A stretch of DNA of 64,000 nt from Verrucomicrobiota bacterium (GCA_020831625.1 JAFIGD010000008.1:1-64000), one strand, 5' to 3'. Counted from the first letter of the stretch, positions 18,434-27,938 are shown. Numbers and translations: made by a program. Notes: generated by a model not told the origin, from the letters alone.

Positions 18434-19555
18434 TCAACGCTTTTTCCGAAATGCCGAAGGCGTTTTGCCGGTTTGTTGCTTAAAAAGCTGTCCGAAACGG
18501 TTGACGTCCGGCACGCCCACCCGTTCCGCCGCCTCGGTCACGGTGACCCGCTCCTCGCGGAAGAGGCGTTTGGCCTCCGCGACCCGCATCCTTTGCAGCC
18601 GCTGGTGAATGGTTTCGCCGGTGGCCTCGCGGAATCTCAGTTCCAGCGACCGCTTGGACATGCCCACCTCCGCCGCCAGTGCCGCCACCCCCGGCCACAC
18701 GGACATTATCGCTTTCATCCGCGCCAGCGCCCGCCGCACGTCCGCGTCCTCCACCCGCAGCGGATCGGTGGAAATCCGCTCCTCCACCCGCAGCGGTTTG
18801 AGCCGAATCGCCGAATCCGGGGGCGGTTCGCCCCGCATCAGCCCGTCCAGCACCCGCGCCGCTTCGCGCCCTGTCTGACCAAACTGCAAAACGATACTGC
18901 TCAGCGGCACCGGACACAACTCACACTCGAGTTCATCGTTGTCCACCCCCAGCAGCCCCAGCTCGGCGGGAATCGCCACCCCGGTCCGCTAACTCGCGAG
19001 TTCCACGCCCCGTGCCCGCGTGTCGTTAAAAGCAAACACCCCCACCGGCTTCTCCACCGCCCGCACCGCCTCCTGCAAGTCCGCGCCAACTCCCTGCCAG
19101 ATTTCCGGTTCCGGCATCCCCAGTTCCGCAAGGCGGTCTTGAAACCCCTTCATCCGCAGCCACGCGTTCGCCGCTATCGGGTGGTGCGCATACGCAAAGC
19201 GGCGATACCCCCTGGCAGTCAGATGCTCCGCCGCCATCGCCCCAATCGCCGCGTCATCATGGTTCACCAGCGGAATCTCCGAAATCGGATCCGTGCCCGA
19301 GAGACAGACCAGGGGAATCCCCCGCGCCCGCATCGCCTCCACCTCCGCGCGGTTCTTCTTCCCGAAATGCCCGATCACTCCGTCCGGCTTTTCATGTTCC
19401 AGCGGCAAATGATTAAAGGCCTGCAACACCCATCCTCCCTGCTCCCGCGCGTAACCCGCAACCCCCCGCAGCACCTCCCGCCCATTCAGCGTATTTAAGT
19501 ACAAGGTCAGATAAATTGTCTTCATTTGCGCATTTAAGTAGATTTTTTTACGCAT
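18434..19555 (-). pseudogene. XylR-type transcription regulator interrupted by one in-frame TAG
   Basis: Reading the minus strand, one frame of 374 codons runs from 19555 (or the ATG at 19525) to 18434, broken only by TAG at 18989-18991. The first part is a LacI-like periplasmic-binding fold (TIYLTLYLNTLNGREVLRGV, GVFAFNDTRARGVELAS). After the stop, the frame continues without loss (RTGVAIPAELGLLGVDNDEL) into an AraC helix-turn-helix (GMSKRSLELRFREATG, AERVGVPDVNRFGQLFKQQ). That is the full XylR architecture. A single CAG-to-TAG change would explain it. It is either a very young pseudogene, a sequencing error, or a stop that is read through. It would have regulated local sugar genes. Confidence 0.85.
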
Positions 19556-19623
19556 AATGCAATGGTTTTATTCATCGGGGATGTGGTACATTCTTATTTT
19601 ACCCCACAAAACCGGAGAATAGT

Positions 19624-19981
19624 ATGAAGACATTCCAACCTACAAAGAATCACTTTCGACCGAACATCGGGAGCTGCCGGATCCAACTCGGAACACTCCT
19701 TCCACCTCGAAGGGTTTTTTCTGGGGAACGGCGATTTGGAGCTCACCTTTTCGGTTGTTAACCTTGGCGGCAGCCGGGATTCGACCAATACGTTGACCAC
19801 CACCATCGCAGCACTCGATCTTCCGTCGGGATTGGGCAGCGAGTTTGGCGTGGGCGCCCGTTTGGACGGAGCTACAGCGGAATTCAGCAACCTGTCGATC
19901 ATCCCCGAGCCGGGCACCCTGATGCTGGTGGGCCTCACCGGCCTGGCCCTGGTGTTTTCCGCGCGTCGGAAACGCGGCTGA
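19624..19981 (+). pseudogene. Internally deleted PEP-CTERM protein gene
   Basis: A GGAG site and ATG at 19624 start MKTFQPT, which soon leaves frame. In another frame, from 19628, a clear coding tail runs: FDRTSGAAGSNSEHSFHLEG, FSVVNLGG, then the sorting signal IPEPGTLMLVGLTGLALVFS and ARRKRG, ending at TGA 19979-19981. The original start and the 3' end are thus both present, while most of the body is missing and the two parts are out of register. PEP-CTERM tails direct export and anchoring through an exosortase, none of which is seen in this window. Confidence 0.7.
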
Positions 19982-20010
19982 GTGATGTTCCGAACATCGG
20001 AAACATTATA

Positions 20011-22641
20011 ATGAATCGCAAAAACCGATTGTTTTCTCTGGTTGCGCGTACAGCACCGTTTTTGGCGGGAACGCTGTGGGGGGCCGTTATTACAGTGGAG
20101 GATGAAGCTTCGGGGGCCACGCCTGAGCTTCTTGCATACAATTTGGGTAATTTTTATCCCGGCAGCAATACCGCGGACTGGTGGCGCTATGCGCGTGTGT
20201 CGGGTGCGCGGATGTTCATGGCTCCCACGCACTTTGAAAACCAAAACACCGCCCGTCCCGGCGATGCGGAGGTAAGCGATATGGAATCGTTTCAAACGCG
20301 CCGTTCGGCGCTTCGGGAGGATCCGTATGACACGGATTATATCAACTGGCCGGCGGTGACAGATCGGTTTTCGGTGATGTTGAGCGGGAACAACCGCATT
20401 GTGCCGCAGGTTGCTTTTGAGGAAATTCACCGCCACGGCGGCACGGTGCTTGTGCAAATGACCTTGTCGGAGTCTGGCTTTCCGATCGCCGACGAGAATG
20501 ACTGGCAGGGGAAATGGAAGGCGTGGCGGACGTATTACTCGCTGGTCTTCTATCTGGCGCGGGAATTCGGGGTTGAACGGTTTTCATCCCACAATGAGCC
20601 GAACCATCCCAACACCTTCATCGAAACCGCGCCCTGGCTGATGCGGCTTCGGCTTGCGTCGGACGCCGCCCGAAGCGCCATCGAAGATGTCAACCGCCTG
20701 CACGACCGTTCTCTGACCCTGCGCTTTACGGCTCCGGTCACGGCTGGTTCCACCGGGAGCGCCTACACGAATTACGGACGGCCCGCCGTTCAAAGTATTT
20801 TCACCAACTATCTGGGTGAAACCGATTCCGTCAACCCCGTATTTCAGAACTACGCCTATCAGCAATACGACGCCACTGCAGCCGGCTTTGCCACCGACTT
20901 TACCAATCTGCGCGCTCAGGTGGCGAACGACCTGCCCGGCGGAGCCGCCATGCTTCCCTTTGCGATCTCCGAGTTCAACGTGCATACCGGCGCAAATTAT
21001 GACGGGATGACGGCGACACCCGACGACCTGGACAAAACCGCACGACTGGCCGCGATCCTGAGCCGGCTGACACGCAGCGGGATGGATGAGCTGTATTTGT
21101 TTAAGTTCGCCATGACGCCGTACCCCTCCAGCCGCAACTTCCCCGTGCAGAAGAACGGCATGCTGTATGCGGACAATTCCCACGCGCCTTACAACTACGG
21201 GACCATGACGCGTGGTGCGGAAGCCTACCGTCTTTTCAACAAGGCCTTTGCTCCCGGGCGGGAATTGCTGAACGTTGATGTAAGCGGCACGAGTGCGTCG
21301 AATCTGGAGGTTGCGGCAAGCCGTGATCCTGAAACAGGCTTTTATTATATCTACACGGTGAACGAGACCGGCAGCGGCATTCCGGTGAAACTTGATCTCT
21401 CCCAGCTTGGGATCCCGGAAGGGAACCGGTTCTTTGTCGAGGATGTCAGCCAATGGCGCAGAGGCATCATCCGGTCGCTGCACACGGTCGGGGGCGGGGA
21501 AATCGATTTCGGCACCCAGCCCGGCCGCAGCGTCTGGCTGATCACGATTCCAAGCCGTCCTCAACAGGCGCCCGGCGGAGGCGCCGCGCCGCTTGTGCTC
21601 CCTGTCTCGAAAGACGTCATGGTTGTGGACGGGATCCATGCCAACACCAACTACGGCAGCAATCAGAGGGCCGTTGTCAGGAACGATCCGGACAACGTGA
21701 ATGAACGGAGTGTGTCCTTCCTTCAATTCGACCTGCCGGAACATCTGAACCCGGAGGCGTTGGATATCGCGGTGCTGTCCATCCCGATCGCCGCACTGGA
21801 GGGCGGGGGAGGGGAGGACATTCATGTTCACCTCTACGGCATCGATCACCACGACTGGGAAGAGGAGACCCTCACATGGTCGAATGCGCCCAACCTGAAA
21901 CAGGGTGCGCCGGCGGGTGACGAGATCCGGCACAGCGTTGTGGTTGGCGCGGGCGATACGGCTCATATTCTGGCGCAACTCACGGTGTCCGGGTCTGGCG
22001 CTGAAACCGTCCGGCATGTCGACGTGACTGATTTTCTTCGCGGCAAAACGGGGTCACGCGTCAGCTTTATGGTGGTTCAGGAACCGCGCTGGGACATGGA
22101 TATTCATGTGAATTCGATTCCCAAGGCCTGGGGCGACTTGAAACGCGGGGACACGCAGGCCGACGGCATCCGCATTCGAACGAAAGAAGGAACCGCGAAC
22201 GGAGCGCCTGCGACGACGTTGACCCTGGCCGAAGGGGGCCCGCCACCTGTCGATTTCGATGCCTGGATCGAGAAAGCGTTTCCGGGTGTCACGGATGCGG
22301 AGATTATCGGTCCGGACGCGGACCCGAACAACAGCGGCCTGCCGAATCTTATCGAGTTCGGCTTGGGCCGGGATCCATCCACCGCGTCCTCTGAGCTGTT
22401 TCCCGGTCTGTTCCTTGGGGAGGGCGGAGAAATAGGCTACACCTTCACTGTCAATAAACTGGCCAACGGAATTACGATGGGGGTCCAAGTCAGTTTTGAC
22501 CTGATTGACTGGCATTCGGAACCTCTCTATATCGAGACGACGGCTGAGAATGCGCAAGTCTTTGAACGTTTGGCCACTGTGCAGAATCCCGGGCAAATCA
22601 ACAGAGCGTTTTTCCGCCTTTACGCCTTCCGAAACGACTAG
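20011..22641 (+). CDS. Secreted GH86-like beta-agarase/porphyranase with CBM96-like module
   Basis: 876 residues, N-terminal signal region (SLVARTAPFLAGTLWGAV). The catalytic TIM barrel occupies residues ~40-480. LAYNLGNFYPGSNTADWWRY and GARMFMAPTHFE resemble the GH86 entry motif. RFSSHNEPNHPNTF (near 193) and PFAISEFNVHTG (near 318) supply the two Glu residues of a clan GH-A retaining enzyme. A beta domain follows, then a DNRLRE/CBM96-like module at ~528-725 (NTNYGSNQRAVVRND, EEETLTWSNAP). The Verrucomicrobia-type C-terminal stretch (GLPNLIEFGLGRDPS ... NRAFFRLYAF) ends the protein. GH86 cuts agar or porphyran; GH39 or another clan A family is the alternative. Confidence 0.65.
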   Translation: MNRKNRLFSLVARTAPFLAGTLWGAVITVEDEASGATPELLAYNLGNFYPGSNTADWWRYARVSGARMFMAPTHFENQNTARPGDAEVSDMESFQTRRSALREDPYDTDYINWPAVTDRFSVMLSGNNRIVPQVAFEEIHRHGGTVLVQMTLSESGFPIADENDWQGKWKAWRTYYSLVFYLAREFGVERFSSHNEPNHPNTFIETAPWLMRLRLASDAARSAIEDVNRLHDRSLTLRFTAPVTAGSTGSAYTNYGRPAVQSIFTNYLGETDSVNPVFQNYAYQQYDATAAGFATDFTNLRAQVANDLPGGAAMLPFAISEFNVHTGANYDGMTATPDDLDKTARLAAILSRLTRSGMDELYLFKFAMTPYPSSRNFPVQKNGMLYADNSHAPYNYGTMTRGAEAYRLFNKAFAPGRELLNVDVSGTSASNLEVAASRDPETGFYYIYTVNETGSGIPVKLDLSQLGIPEGNRFFVEDVSQWRRGIIRSLHTVGGGEIDFGTQPGRSVWLITIPSRPQQAPGGGAAPLVLPVSKDVMVVDGIHANTNYGSNQRAVVRNDPDNVNERSVSFLQFDLPEHLNPEALDIAVLSIPIAALEGGGGEDIHVHLYGIDHHDWEEETLTWSNAPNLKQGAPAGDEIRHSVVVGAGDTAHILAQLTVSGSGAETVRHVDVTDFLRGKTGSRVSFMVVQEPRWDMDIHVNSIPKAWGDLKRGDTQADGIRIRTKEGTANGAPATTLTLAEGGPPPVDFDAWIEKAFPGVTDAEIIGPDADPNNSGLPNLIEFGLGRDPSTASSELFPGLFLGEGGEIGYTFTVNKLANGITMGVQVSFDLIDWHSEPLYIETTAENAQVFERLATVQNPGQINRAFFRLYAFRND

Positions 22642-22781
22642 GTCAGCTTGACGTCCTCCCCTTATATTTCCAGCATTCCACCGTGCTCGCCCCCCTTCAA
22701 AACCCAGAAACCGCTTCCAGCTTTCTCAGCGTGAAAATCGATTTCCTGTCAATTCACATTTGACTTGTTTTCGGTATTGAT

Positions 22782-22799
22782 TTTCTTTCACGAAAGAAA
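22782..22799. promoter_or_regulatory. Perfect 18-bp palindrome, putative operator
   Basis: TTTCTTTCACGAAAGAAA is self-complementary throughout except for the central AC. It lies just after a TTGACT-like box and before the point where the IS4 element and the GH10 ghost begin, so it may be the operator of the lost GH10 gene. A regulator of XylR or LacI type would fit; none is assigned. Confidence 0.4.
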
Positions 22800-22823
22800 T
22801 CATCAAACACCATAAATAACATA

Positions 22824-22830
22824 TACGGAA
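22824..22830. repeat. IS4-family target site duplication, left copy
   Basis: TACGGAA, identical to 24382-24388. Confidence 0.85.
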
Positions 22831-22855
22831 TCAACGGTGTTGGAAAAGTTCTGAA

Positions 22856-23023
22856 TTAAACACCCAACTCATCGCGCTCAATGACCTTCAGGCGGCCCAT
22901 ATGCAGCCTTAATTTTTCACATGTATCCCATCTTTCATGGCGGGGGTTCAAGTGATACCAGGAGCCTTCAAACACCCGTCGATGCAATTTCAACAGGGCG
23001 TTGTCAAAAATTTCAAAATCCAT
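22856..23023 (-). CDS. Small 55-aa ORF inside the IS4 element, divergent from the transposase
   Basis: Reads MDFEIFDNALLKLHRRVFEG then SWYHLNPRHERWDTCEKLRL and ends ERDELGV-stop. The product is highly charged with ordered aromatic and acidic residues, unlike a chance frame. I do not recognise it. It fills nearly the whole 5' flank of the element, starting about 60 bases from the transposase start. It may be a passenger or regulatory protein, or a captured fragment. Confidence 0.45.
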   Translation of the reverse strand: MDFEIFDNALLKLHRRVFEGSWYHLNPRHERWDTCEKLRLHMGRLKVIERDELGV

Positions 23024-23086
23024 AATTGACTGTATAATAATAACTTATGACTTTATTTTCGCACGGGTTTCTGTCAGGGTATTCCC

Positions 23087-24364
23087 ATGTTACCTCCCAC
23101 GGCCCCCACGCAGTTTTCCGCCCGGTTTTTCAAACCTCTTTTTGAAGCATGCTCTTCGAGTCCTCATTCCAGAGACTGTGTGGCATATTCAGATCAAGAA
23201 CATCTTTTCGCCGGCGTTTACCGGGTGCTTTCAGATTTTCGATCCGGCAGAGATCTCGTTCAACAATTACAAATGATCACGGAGTCTCCTGTCACTCTGG
23301 ATCGGTTTTTCTCTGCTCTGTCGAGTCAACGCCGCCGACTCATGGTCAATGAAGTCGCTGATATCATATTGAACCAGGCCAACCTTCACACGGCGAACTC
23401 AAATCCTTTTGCCATACACCCTGAACTTCAAAACTTCGCCCTCTATGCCACCGATGGACATGCGCACGGAGCGAGCGCTCATGAAAAACCGATTCTTGGC
23501 AAAAAACGGGCGGTCACCTGGGTATATGGACTTAATCTTCAAACCCATACGATTTGTCCTGTGGTTCTTTGTTCACCGGAGACCGGTAAGAAGAAAGAAC
23601 ATGAAATTAAGGCGCTCAAACGCCTCCCGGTAAAAAATCTCAGGATGGATCAGCCCGCAGGGACTAAAGTCCTTCACGCCTATGATCCCGCCATTATCGA
23701 TTACGCTTTCTGGCACAAACTTAAACAGGGCAGCGGGGTTTACATCCTCACCCTTGAAAAAAGCAACTCAGCCCTCAAGGCGGTTGGCGAAATCGACTAT
23801 GATCGTGATGACCCTCGAAACCATGGTGTCATCGCCGATGAATGGGTTGGGCCCGCTCATGGAGGCCTGCTCCGCCGCATCACGTATATCGACCCGGTCA
23901 GCGGGAAAACGTATCGATTCCTCACCAACGAGTTCAACATCCCTCCCGGACTCTTGGCCCTCATTTATAAGTCCCGCTGGGATGTGGAAAAACTCTATGA
24001 TGTTTTCAAAAACAAACTCAATGAGATCAAAGCCTGGGCGGCATCCGACGAGGCAAAAGCGCAACAGGTCTTATTCATGGCTATTGCTCACAACCTTATC
24101 CGAATCCTCTCCGTAGATCTTCGCGAGGAAGAGGGGATTACCGATCAGGTCTCTGAACAAAGACGGATACGACGAAACCAGGAGGATGCCGAAACGGCGA
24201 AAAAGGCCGGGCGCGTCCCGAACCCTATGGTCCTCGGATGGCGCAGACCCACCCAAATCAGCCTCCAATTTTTACGCTGGCTGAGGTGCTGCCTTTGGCG
24301 AAAGTCCTCCTGGAGAGAGGCTGTGGAGGCCCTGCGGCCACTTGCACTCAATTATTTGAGATGA
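23087..24364 (+). CDS. IS4-family DDE transposase
   Basis: 425 residues, ATG at 23087. LYATDGHAHGA carries the first catalytic Asp, VLHAYDPAIIDYAFW the second, and the IS4 signature Y-(2)-R-(3)-E-(6)-K is seen as YKSRWDVEKLYDVFK near the C-terminal third. The N terminus shows the usual helical DNA-binding region (FFSALSSQRRRLMVNEVAD). The frame is intact. A -10-like TATAAT lies upstream at about 23030-23036 near TTGACT. Confidence 0.92.
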   Translation: MLPPTAPTQFSARFFKPLFEACSSSPHSRDCVAYSDQEHLFAGVYRVLSDFRSGRDLVQQLQMITESPVTLDRFFSALSSQRRRLMVNEVADIILNQANLHTANSNPFAIHPELQNFALYATDGHAHGASAHEKPILGKKRAVTWVYGLNLQTHTICPVVLCSPETGKKKEHEIKALKRLPVKNLRMDQPAGTKVLHAYDPAIIDYAFWHKLKQGSGVYILTLEKSNSALKAVGEIDYDRDDPRNHGVIADEWVGPAHGGLLRRITYIDPVSGKTYRFLTNEFNIPPGLLALIYKSRWDVEKLYDVFKNKLNEIKAWAASDEAKAQQVLFMAIAHNLIRILSVDLREEEGITDQVSEQRRIRRNQEDAETAKKAGRVPNPMVLGWRRPTQISLQFLRWLRCCLWRKSSWREAVEALRPLALNYLR

Positions 24365-24381
24365 TTTCCCAACACCGTTGA

Positions 24382-24388
24382 TACGGAA
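24382..24388. repeat. IS4-family target site duplication, right copy
   Basis: TACGGAA, matching 22824-22830. Confidence 0.85.
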
Positions 24389-24616
24389 TACCATGCACAG
24401 GGTAAACAGGAAGAACTTGCCCGGCGCTATGCGGACATTTTCGGGCTCTTCCTGAAGCACAGCGACAAGATCAAGCGCGTGACCTTCTGGGGGCCCAACG
24501 ACGCGAACACCTGGCTGAACGTCTGGCCGATCCGGGGGCGCACCAGCCATCCGCTCCTCTTTGACCGCCAGAACAATCCCAAACCCGCTTTTCACGCGGT
24601 CATCAGTCTGCCGTAG
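24382..24616 (+). pseudogene. GH10 xylanase ghost (3' end only)
   Basis: Directly after the IS4 right end, one frame reads EELARRYADIFGLFLKHSDK, then IKRVTFWGPNDANTWLNVWP, IRGRTSHPLLFDRQNNPKPA and FHAVISLP-stop (TAG at 24614-24616). This is the last ~70 residues of a GH10 enzyme closely related to the intact gene at 6604 (RYADIFALFLKHHDKIRRVT). The rest of the gene is absent on the far side of the IS, so the deletion is separate from the clean IS insertion. Confidence 0.9.
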
Positions 24617-24646
24617 TGTCGGGTGCGACGGCCTCGCCGTTGAAGG

Positions 24647-24668
24647 CGATCTGATCGTAATCAGATCG
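24647..24668. terminator. Perfect stem-loop between convergent genes
   Basis: CGATCTGAT and ATCAGATCG form 9-bp arms around CGTA, 30 bases after the GH10 ghost stop. Downstream are short direct repeats of ACACTGATG at about 24702-24728 and a T-run at 24726-24733. It could serve as a terminator for either flanking unit. Confidence 0.45.
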
Positions 24669-24854
24669 AAAACTTGTGATTGGCAGATGGGGATTCAACC
24701 ACTGATGAACACTGATGGACACTGATTTTTTTTATTCCAACCGAGATGGTGGTTACGTTCCTTAGTTTTGGCAATCCGTTTTCATGGTTCTCGTTTTTCC
24801 AGTTCTTGATTCCATTTCCCCCGAGCGCATTTTCCCGGATTCATGGATCAGTGT

Positions 24855-27800
24855 TCATCTCTTCCAAAGAATGGGGGCTGACAGGATGCCGAGGGTGTGA
24901 AGCTTGTACTCGGGGCTGTAGAGGTGGCGCTTGGTTCTGTAGGCGTTGGGTCCCAGCCATTCCATGCCGGATTCGGCCAGATGCACGGGCCCAAAGGAAT
25001 TGGCGCGGTGACCGAACAGGGTTATGTCAATGGATGCGCCCGCCCTGACGCTCAGATCCGCCTGGTAGGGGGGGCGGTAAAGGGTTTGCGTTTCCTTCCC
25101 GCTTGCGACCTTGATCGTGGTGGCTTTGAACTGCGGAATCTGTATGCCGGTTGCATCGGCCGGCGCGGTGCAGTGATAGGTCACATTGCCCCCGTAGAAT
25201 GGCAGTCCCTGATGTGTCCAGTCGCCAAAGGAAAGGTCGCGCACCGGTTCGGTGACGATGCCGCGGGCGCCTTCGATTTGTACGCCGAAATCTCCCAGCA
25301 GGTAGAACCACTCGATGGAGGTTTCTTTGGTAAAGGAAAGGTCGACTTCGAGGGTGTGCGTGCCGGGCTGGAACGCCGGGAGTGCAATGGTTTGAATGGC
25401 TTTGTCGACATAATATCCCGCAGGCTGCATGGCGAGCGGATTGCCGTCAAAACGGACGCGGCTCTCGGCAAGATTCTCGAGTGCGAAGCTGGCATGATCC
25501 ACAGCAACTTCGGATTTGAAGGTGATGCGCAGCGCGATGCGCGCCAGTTCCACCGGCGGGGATGGATCCACCCAGGGCTGGGCGATTTGGCCACTCTTTT
25601 GGGGCAGTCCAATTTCGGTGCGCAGGACGTTTTCGATATCAAGCAGTTGGGTTTCGGGCATCCATTCGCCGCCACAGATGGAATATTCGGCCTTGTCGAA
25701 CAGCAGCACGTTGGGTTCGTCGAGTGTGACCGGAACCGGACTGGAGATGCGTCCCGCCTCGATTCTTTTTGCCGGCACCAGGGAGGCTCCCTCCTCGCAG
25801 CGCCCCGGTTCGAGTTTCAGGAGCAGGTGTCCGGCGGCGGGAATGTCGACCTGAACTTGGGTTTGCCCGTTTGCATAGGCCGCGGCGACGGGCGTCTGCT
25901 CCCCTGAGTCCGTGTCGAGAGCGGTGATGGAAACCTCGCCTTTGATCTGAAGTCTTCCCTTGGCGTTGCCCCTGTACAGTTCCTTGTTTGTATTGCAAAC
26001 GAACAGGGTGCGGTCGGAATTCTCCTGCCGCATTTGGTAGAGCAGGCAGTCCGTGGTTTGACCGTTTGGCGAAACAAACGCGATATCCCGATGCGCAGAC
26101 AGCGCGCGAAGAACCGGTTCACGTTCCAGAGCGATGGTTTCGCAGCGCCGGGCAAGGTCGCGGGCGCGGTTCGAGGGTTCCGCATCCACGAGAGAGGGAA
26201 TCTCCCCCGCGAAGAGGATGCGTCCGCCGGCGCTGGCGAAGGTTTCGAGTTGGGTGAGCGTGGTGCCGCGGATCGTGCGCATGCCGGGCACAATCACGGC
26301 TTCGTAGCGCATCCGGCCGACGGGGAGTTTGCCCTCCTCAATGGCGCCGGCCTGCCGGGGCAACAGGGATTCGGCGATGAAGTCGAAATCGATGAGGCCG
26401 CGCAGGAGCCAATCGGTCAGAGCCTCGAACTGCTCGTCGCGCAGGGTGCGGTCGGAGGCGCTGGTGTCATTCGGTCCAAGTGCGATCCAGTAGGATTCAA
26501 TGGGATGGATCACCCCGACGCGACACACGGCTTCACCCCGGGAGAGCACGGCCCCCACGCGGGCAAAATGATCTTCAATCGCCGGATATTCCTTATACCA
26601 CGGGCTCTGATAGCTGATGGAGGCCGGGTAGTCGCGCTTGGCTTCTCCCCGCATGCAATACCAGCTCAGGTGATGGACGCGGAACAGGACCCCCAGCGCG
26701 GCCTGCCAATCGCCCTGGCGCTTATGACCCTGAAAGTCAAAATGCCAGCCCGTCACTCCATACAGCTCGCTCAATACGCCGGGGCAGCCGAATTGCCTGG
26801 CCGCGCTTTGGGCCTGTTTGGCGGTGTTGAACTCCATCCAGTCGCACAACATGTCAATGCCCGGAATGTGCATGGCGCGGTAGCTGCGCATGGCTTCCCC
26901 GAGCGCCTTGCACTGTTTCTGAAGCGTGGATTCCTCCATCATATGGCCGGTGAGGGCAATGTGATTCGATGTGCACCAGTTGCCGATTTGATCCGCAAAA
27001 CTTGCGGTAAAGCGTTCGGCAATCCATTCGTGATAGCGGTACCGCCATATGGAAGCCTGGTTGTCGGGGAGATCCCAGATGACTTCGGGGAGGTGTGCGA
27101 GGATGGAGCCGCCGAACCGGCGCGTGAAGTCATCGTCAAGATCATTTGTCCAGGGCAGGATCACATCCTGCGGCTGGCTGGCGAACTGCAGGGTTCCTTT
27201 ATGGGTAAACTGGGGTTCGTCGGTGAAGATGGCGGGGACATCCCGCCCAAAGGCGTCGCCAAGGGTTTGCTTGTAGCGCTCATGTGTGACGTCGATGAAG
27301 CGGCGCATGGCTTCCGGATTCAGCGTGTCCACATAGGTCTGGTTGTTGAACCAGGTGCTGTCCGTCGCCACTTCCAGATACGCAAACCATTCGGTTTCCC
27401 CCTCCGCCGGCTGTTCATCGGCATCCAGCAGACGGTGGCGGACAAGGTGATTGTCGTCAATCCGAATGGCATACCGTGCCAGCAGGGTTCCATTATCCTG
27501 TCGCGTGGCGACGGCCGTGGAACCGTTGTGACTCGAACCGGCTTTCCCCGTGTAGGGAACGGCGGTAAACAGCAGGTGGCGCTGGCGGAAGGCGGGGTTT
27601 TTGGTGACGAGCCCGCCCGCGAATCCAGAGGGCCAGCGGTCTTCGTCATAGAGCCAGGTCAGCATCCCCTTGCTGTGGGCATCGTCGCGGCAGGCCTTGA
27701 TCCGCTCCATAAATTCGTCACCCAGATATTCCGTGTTGAGTCCGGTGCGCGGATGGATCGTGACCCCGCCAATTCCCATTTCCCGGAAAACATCCAGCTG

Positions 27801-27929
27801 GCGCAAAAGCTCGGATTTCTCCAGCTCGCCATTCCAGGACCAGAAGGGGGCACCGCGGTACAGGGACGAAGGGGAGCGGAAGGACTCCCCGAGGCTGCGG
27901 TCATTGTCATTCATGTGTTGGTGGGTCAT
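24855..27929 (-). CDS. GH106-like glycoside hydrolase
   Basis: 1024 residues, no signal peptide. The N terminus APFWSWNGELEKSELLRQLD with MGIGGVTIHPRTGLNTEYLG and TWLYDEDRWPSGFAGG is characteristic of the large hydrolase group near GH106 (alpha-L-rhamnosidase-like). AIFTDEPQFTHKG and HIALTGHMMEESTLQKQ are further barrel blocks. The C-terminal third contains beta-sandwich modules (VRFDGNPLAMQPAGYYVDKA; ITLFGHRANSFGPVHLAESG), like the galactose-binding domains of that family. It is the last gene of the importer operon, 9 bases after the isomerase gene, so it probably acts in the cytoplasm on imported oligosaccharides. Substrate unknown. Confidence 0.75.
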   Translation of the reverse strand: MTHQHMNDNDRSLGESFRSPSSLYRGAPFWSWNGELEKSELLRQLDVFREMGIGGVTIHPRTGLNTEYLGDEFMERIKACRDDAHSKGMLTWLYDEDRWPSGFAGGLVTKNPAFRQRHLLFTAVPYTGKAGSSHNGSTAVATRQDNGTLLARYAIRIDDNHLVRHRLLDADEQPAEGETEWFAYLEVATDSTWFNNQTYVDTLNPEAMRRFIDVTHERYKQTLGDAFGRDVPAIFTDEPQFTHKGTLQFASQPQDVILPWTNDLDDDFTRRFGGSILAHLPEVIWDLPDNQASIWRYRYHEWIAERFTASFADQIGNWCTSNHIALTGHMMEESTLQKQCKALGEAMRSYRAMHIPGIDMLCDWMEFNTAKQAQSAARQFGCPGVLSELYGVTGWHFDFQGHKRQGDWQAALGVLFRVHHLSWYCMRGEAKRDYPASISYQSPWYKEYPAIEDHFARVGAVLSRGEAVCRVGVIHPIESYWIALGPNDTSASDRTLRDEQFEALTDWLLRGLIDFDFIAESLLPRQAGAIEEGKLPVGRMRYEAVIVPGMRTIRGTTLTQLETFASAGGRILFAGEIPSLVDAEPSNRARDLARRCETIALEREPVLRALSAHRDIAFVSPNGQTTDCLLYQMRQENSDRTLFVCNTNKELYRGNAKGRLQIKGEVSITALDTDSGEQTPVAAAYANGQTQVQVDIPAAGHLLLKLEPGRCEEGASLVPAKRIEAGRISSPVPVTLDEPNVLLFDKAEYSICGGEWMPETQLLDIENVLRTEIGLPQKSGQIAQPWVDPSPPVELARIALRITFKSEVAVDHASFALENLAESRVRFDGNPLAMQPAGYYVDKAIQTIALPAFQPGTHTLEVDLSFTKETSIEWFYLLGDFGVQIEGARGIVTEPVRDLSFGDWTHQGLPFYGGNVTYHCTAPADATGIQIPQFKATTIKVASGKETQTLYRPPYQADLSVRAGASIDITLFGHRANSFGPVHLAESGMEWLGPNAYRTKRHLYSPEYKLHTLGILSAPILWKR

Positions 27930-27938
27930 ATTATTCCT

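Larger units (their letters stand above)
22831..24381 (+). mobile_element. Complete IS4-family insertion sequence (1551 bp)
   Basis: The ends are inverted repeats: TCAACGGTGTTGGAAAA at 22831 and, reverse-complemented, TCAACGGTGTTGGGAAA ending at 24381, 16 of 17 matching. Perfect 7-bp duplications TACGGAA flank it. It contains one intact transposase and, on the other strand near the left end, a 55-aa ORF. It separates an upstream promoter-like region from a GH10 3' fragment. Confidence 0.9.
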
